The notes below the pieces were generated by a model, which was not told the DNA's origin, did not search any database, and saw nothing but the letters and a program-made list of their open reading frames with translations. 64,000 nucleotides of DNA from Epiperipatus broadwayi (lineage: Eukaryota; Onychophora; Udeonychophora; Euonychophora; Peripatidae): positions 1-64,000 of the forward strand of contig JAQFVV010007284.1 in assembly GCA_028023455.1 (NCBI GenBank). Direction: 5' to 3'. Position numbers and translations under genes: made by a program. How positions within the stretch are numbered: the first letter of the stretch is position 1; each line of letters starts with the position of its first letter. Shown here piece after piece: positions 60,434 through 64,000 of this stretch.

Positions 60434-60507
60434 CTGTCCTGCTGTATCCAGAATTTCAAATGCAACAAAATCATTATTACATTCCAGTTTATGAGTGTAT
60501 ATTTTTT
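60434..60507 (-). CDS. Ras-like small GTPase, internal exon carrying the G3 motif
   Basis: A 74-bp exon of the same gene as 24121-24855. It is preceded by a T-rich tract and AG (60508-60509) and followed by the donor GTAATA after CAG. It opens with the last two bases of a split codon and then reads KIYTHKLECNN, DFVAFEI, LDTAGQ: the beta-2/beta-3 hairpin and G3 motif of a Ras fold. In RERG the equivalent stretch also ends in DTAGQ followed by E, and the next exon here supplies exactly that E in frame. It is too short to stand out as an ORF and is recognised by motif and splice signals. The preceding exon, which must end with the first base of a codon and carry the P-loop, was not found in 60508-64000 and is presumably further right. 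Confidence 0.85.
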
Positions 60508-60754
60508 CTAAAAAATAAAAATAAAATCTGTTAGCCCTAAATAAAAGTAACAATAGTAAAAAAGAATTTATTCTTTCAATCAAATAATTCAAAAATATGG
60601 ATTTGAATAATTGATATTAGAGGTTTATGATTAAAGATATATTATTTTAAAAATGATCATTTTTATTTTTTTACAAAAATTGCAGTACTTTTTGCATACC
60701 ATTTCAAAGTTTTCCTATTGATGCATATATTTATATCATTTTCAATCATTATTG

Positions 60755-61175
60755 AACTAGTGCAGGTTGAAAGTCTCCCAAAGTTTAATTCATCTTCTTC
60801 AATCTCTAGTCTCTCTTCTCCACATCATCCGAGCACACTTTTTTATTTCATCCATCCATCTCACTTGTGGTCTCTTTCTGGATCTTTTACAATCTCTTAG
60901 AATACAGTTTAAGATTTCAACTGTCCATTTATTATCAGCTCTTCAAACAATGTGTCCAGCCCAACTCCATTTCAGTCTCTTAATTCTTTCAATGATGTCA
61001 GAAACATCTGTTTGTTCTTTGACCCATGTATTTCATTTTCAGTCTCTTCTTGTTACTCTTAACATACATCTCTCCTTATTTCATTGAATGATTTGAAGTC
61101 TCTGTATTATTCTTCTGTTAAGTGTCCAAGTCTCAGATGCATAAGTAAGAATTGGTAAGACACATTTGTTATAAA
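60755..61175 (-). mobile_element. RTE-like LINE 3' fragment, moderately decayed
   Basis: Antisense of the 22556-22935 region: TCATCCATCCATCTCACTTG (RW-x-DEI region), TCTTTCTGGATCTTTTACAA (KRPRK), AATGTGTCCAGCCCAACTCC (GHIAR upstream). It continues further 5' than the 22.5-kb copy (TTCTGTTAAGTGTCCAAGTC, corresponding to the RT C-terminal LNRR..TWTLR type region), up to the (TA)n tract. Confidence 0.72.
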
Positions 61176-61185
61176 CCTGCCTTTT

Positions 61186-61286
<101 letters not shown>

Positions 61287-62145
61287 TTTTTAATGTTAAA
61301 TTATTTCTACCAAAAGCACTCTAGTCAAGTTTAATTTTATGATTGATTTCATTCATTAAGACATAAATATTTATAAATAAATATTTATTGAAATATTATA
61401 CATAAAGGTAAAATAGTATTTAAATAATCCATTACAGCAAAATTGTCTCCATCAATCTCCTTTCAATAAAAACATTGAAGTGAAAACATAATATATTAAG
61501 CTTTCCATTGCTGGTGATAAAATGTAAATATTTCCCATTCTTACTTTATTTCTTTAGCTATTTTCATTTATGTTACAATATTGAATAGCTAGTCAGGTTG
61601 GTAGAAATTTTGATGTTCATATTTTGAAAACAACAAGAAAGTTTACTCTAACTTTTAGATTTTTCAAGCAGATTATACTACTGACATATGGAATTTTTAA
61701 AAGAATGAAATATGGATATAAATGAATCTGTTTTTGAGTTCAAAAGAGAAATCTTGAACTCATTCTTAATAATTTTCTGCCTAGATAAACATTAAAAATA
61801 ATGTGGAGCTTTAAAAGGAATACAGAGGAGGATTTCAACTACTGACAAAAAAAAATACAAGCATTTATTTTTTATGGTTATTTTAGAACATTTTTTGAGA
61901 GATTGAAAATAATATCTAAATCTAAAAAATAATATGAAGACTTTGTTAAATCAGTAAATGACCATTTTATATGAAAACTGGTATTGGAAGTGTTGTGAAT
62001 ATCATTTGAATATTGGCACAAAAATTTAGTATTCCAATTTGTAAAAGATTACAATAATTAGCAAAGGAATACCAAAGATACAGAAAACAAATTCATGTAT
62101 ACATAAATACAAACTTTCTTGAGGGTAATATTATATATTAATTTA

Positions 62146-62207
62146 ATTAACAACTCAAAGCTGTTTTATTGAGCATGTGCTCAATAAACCAGTGTTGAGT
62201 TGTTAAT
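62146..62207. repeat. 62-nt near-perfect hairpin
   Basis: ATTAACAACTCAA..CTG..TTTATTGAGCA pairs with TGCTCAATAAA..CAG..TTGAGTTGTTAAT around a TG centre, with two or three mismatches. Pre-miRNA-sized, but the loop is very tight. Followed by (TA)n. Confidence 0.6.
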
Positions 62208-62257
62208 ATATATATATATATATACTTGTTAGAGGTTTTGGTAAACTCCATCTATTG

Positions 62258-62296
<39 letters not shown>

Positions 62297-62350
62297 TATA
62301 TGATATGATATATATATATCTATATATCATATATATATATATATATATAT
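62207..62350 (+). repeat. Interrupted (TA)n tracts
   Basis: Several TA runs separated by short unique stretches, including a palindromic GATATGATATATATATCTAT region. Confidence 0.85.
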
Positions 62351-64000
62351 GAATAAATCATTTCCAGTCTTAAATAAATATGTTTTTAAAGTATCAAAAA
62401 ATACTGTATGCATATTATTTGCTAACAGACAAAAAAAAAAGTTTAAAGAGTACAGGCATGATTTACATTTACAAGTTATTTAGTTTTTGTCAGTACATCC
62501 TTTATCTTAACTCTACCATATTATAAACATCCACCAGAAATTCAAACCATTCTCTCTCACTATACATGTATTATGTGCACAACATTCACTTATTAAGTAA
62601 GATAGTGATGTCAATCACACGTATTTTCATGTTTATGTTGGTAACTTGATAAATCATAACACCATTCCCTTATAAGTTAGAGACTAATTTCTCTTGAAAT
62701 ACCAAATATATATTCTGTAAAGAATTAAAAAGTGGATGACACCAATCTTTCCTTTATAAGAGAATAATGTAATAAAAAAATTAAGTTTTCAATATAGGCA
62801 TGGAATTTCAGGTACTTGTTATCTCTTACCTGATGCTTAATAGATTATTTATAAAATGCAAACATAAGAAGAGAAGGTGGTCTGAGTTCCTGCACTTGTG
62901 AATGGTTATGATATATTTAAGTTGAGATGGATCTACTGATAAAAAATCTAACCCCTCTCTCCAAACATAATTTTTATGTTGCATTTATTGATGTGGTCAA
63001 AGTAGTTGATTTAATTAATTAAGAAAAGGCTGTAGTCATGCTTTAAAATAGCACTTGTCCCCAAAATTGTATCCATTAGTGCTGGTAAATATGAAATACT
63101 TAAAATGTAAACTGATATTACATGAAGATGCATATCAATGCAAACATTTTTTTTTACATCAATCGTTTTTAATAACAATTTATAAATTGGTTTATTAAAA
63201 AACATGTTTTAAATTTGTACTGTTTAAAAGCAGAAACAAATCTGAACCATAATCTTCTGGCTTCTAGATTTACAGAATGAAAATTAACCCAATAATCTTC
63301 TCACAATGATCTTTTTGTTTTGATTACATCATGTAAGAATTGAAAAGTTGTATGTATTATAGGCAATAGTTTGTTTGGATGATTAAATCTCAAAAGTGTG
63401 AATTAATTAAATTATTTTGATAGCTTTTTAGATAGAAAAATGAAGTTAGATGTTGAGATGTAACTATATTTTTATTTAATAGTTTAGATGATAAGGTAAT
63501 TCAACACAGTGATGTAACTTTTTAAACTACATTTTCTTACTGTAGAGATGTTATTATATAGCATAATGTGTTTTATGGACTGATCATAAAATATTGTGTG
63601 ATCCAAAATTAAAATTATGACAATAAAAATTAAGTTTTAATAAATGCTCTGTAATATTTTTAAAATACAATGGCAAAAAAAGTTTTTAGAGCTAAATTAA
63701 TAAATCTGTAATTTTAACAACATATCTTTATTATATTGGGCATGTCAAAAAGATAATGAGTACTAGAATTTTTGAAAAAATATTTCTGGTGAATTTGATA
63801 GTATATTTTTTTTAAAAGAAACTCATCTGAGCACATCTATTTGCATTGTAGAGATTATTATCAAAGTCATTTAAAAATGTGCAGCATTAATTACTTTCTT
63901 GGGAATATATGGCTAAAAGTAAAATACAATGCAAAGTTATAACTAGACAAAGTGTTTTTTTAAGATCTTCTAAAGAAGAAATGGAAAGATAAGATGCAAA
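62351..64000. other. Non-coding AT-rich DNA at the right edge
   Basis: Searched for the preceding GTPase exon (P-loop GxxxxGKS on minus); none seen. No repeat family recognised. Confidence 0.5.

Overview
The window is animal nuclear DNA: very AT-rich, gene-poor, and crowded with decayed retroelements, SINE-like pieces, foldback repeats and microsatellites. Long introns, several non-LTR clades, Penelope-like elements and long CTAT arrays fit an invertebrate metazoan with a large, repeat-rich genome (a lophotrochozoan such as a cephalopod, or a cnidarian, would fit). The sequence alone does not fix the taxon.

Only one host gene is supported. It lies on the minus strand and encodes a Ras-like small GTPase of the RERG/RASL11/RASL12 group. 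A 74-bp exon at 60434-60507 ends in the G3 motif DTAGQ. It joins in phase 0 to the terminal exon at 24121-24855, which begins END.. and carries the G4 motif NKND. The intron between them is about 35.6 kb. The exons carrying the P-loop lie beyond the right edge. Positions 1-24080 are downstream of the gene, 24856-60433 is intron, and 60508-64000 is an upstream intron.

Layout. 0.2-12.2 kb: foldback repeats, a CTAT array and a long, divergent, order-swapped inverted duplication. 12.2-22 kb: repeat families A and C, a MITE-like palindrome and SINE-like pieces. 22.5-22.9 kb: the 3' end of an RTE-like LINE. 24.1-24.9 kb: the GTPase terminal exon. 26.7-29.1 kb: tandem family A monomers next to a Penelope-like element. 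30.3-31.9 kb: an L1/Tx1-like LINE. 34.2-37.1 kb and 50.1-54.0 kb: two copies of one LINE family in opposite orientations; the second keeps an ORF1 with a zinc-finger-like segment, a coiled coil and an SGNH esterase. 40.7-41.2 kb: a foldback interrupted by a fragment of that LINE. 43.5-44.0 kb: a 401-bp dimeric repeat (family B). 57.3-59.4 kb: an LTR retrotransposon remnant with a tRNA-Lys-like primer-binding site.

The most interesting signal is not protein coding. Three repeat families (A, B, C), unrelated outside this motif, each contain a sequence that folds as a type I hammerhead ribozyme: CTGANGA, a short stem-loop, then GAAA, with a perfectly pairing stem I that differs between families (TCCTCA/TGAGGA, CCTTCA/TGAAGG, ACCAA/TTGGT). 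Families A and B also show tandem-monomer structure (about 455 and 401 bp), as expected of retrozyme-like elements copied from circular or multimeric RNA. A Penelope-like reverse transcriptase, a class known to carry hammerheads, sits beside the family A tandem. All calls are from reading the sequence; no alignment, folding or database search was run.
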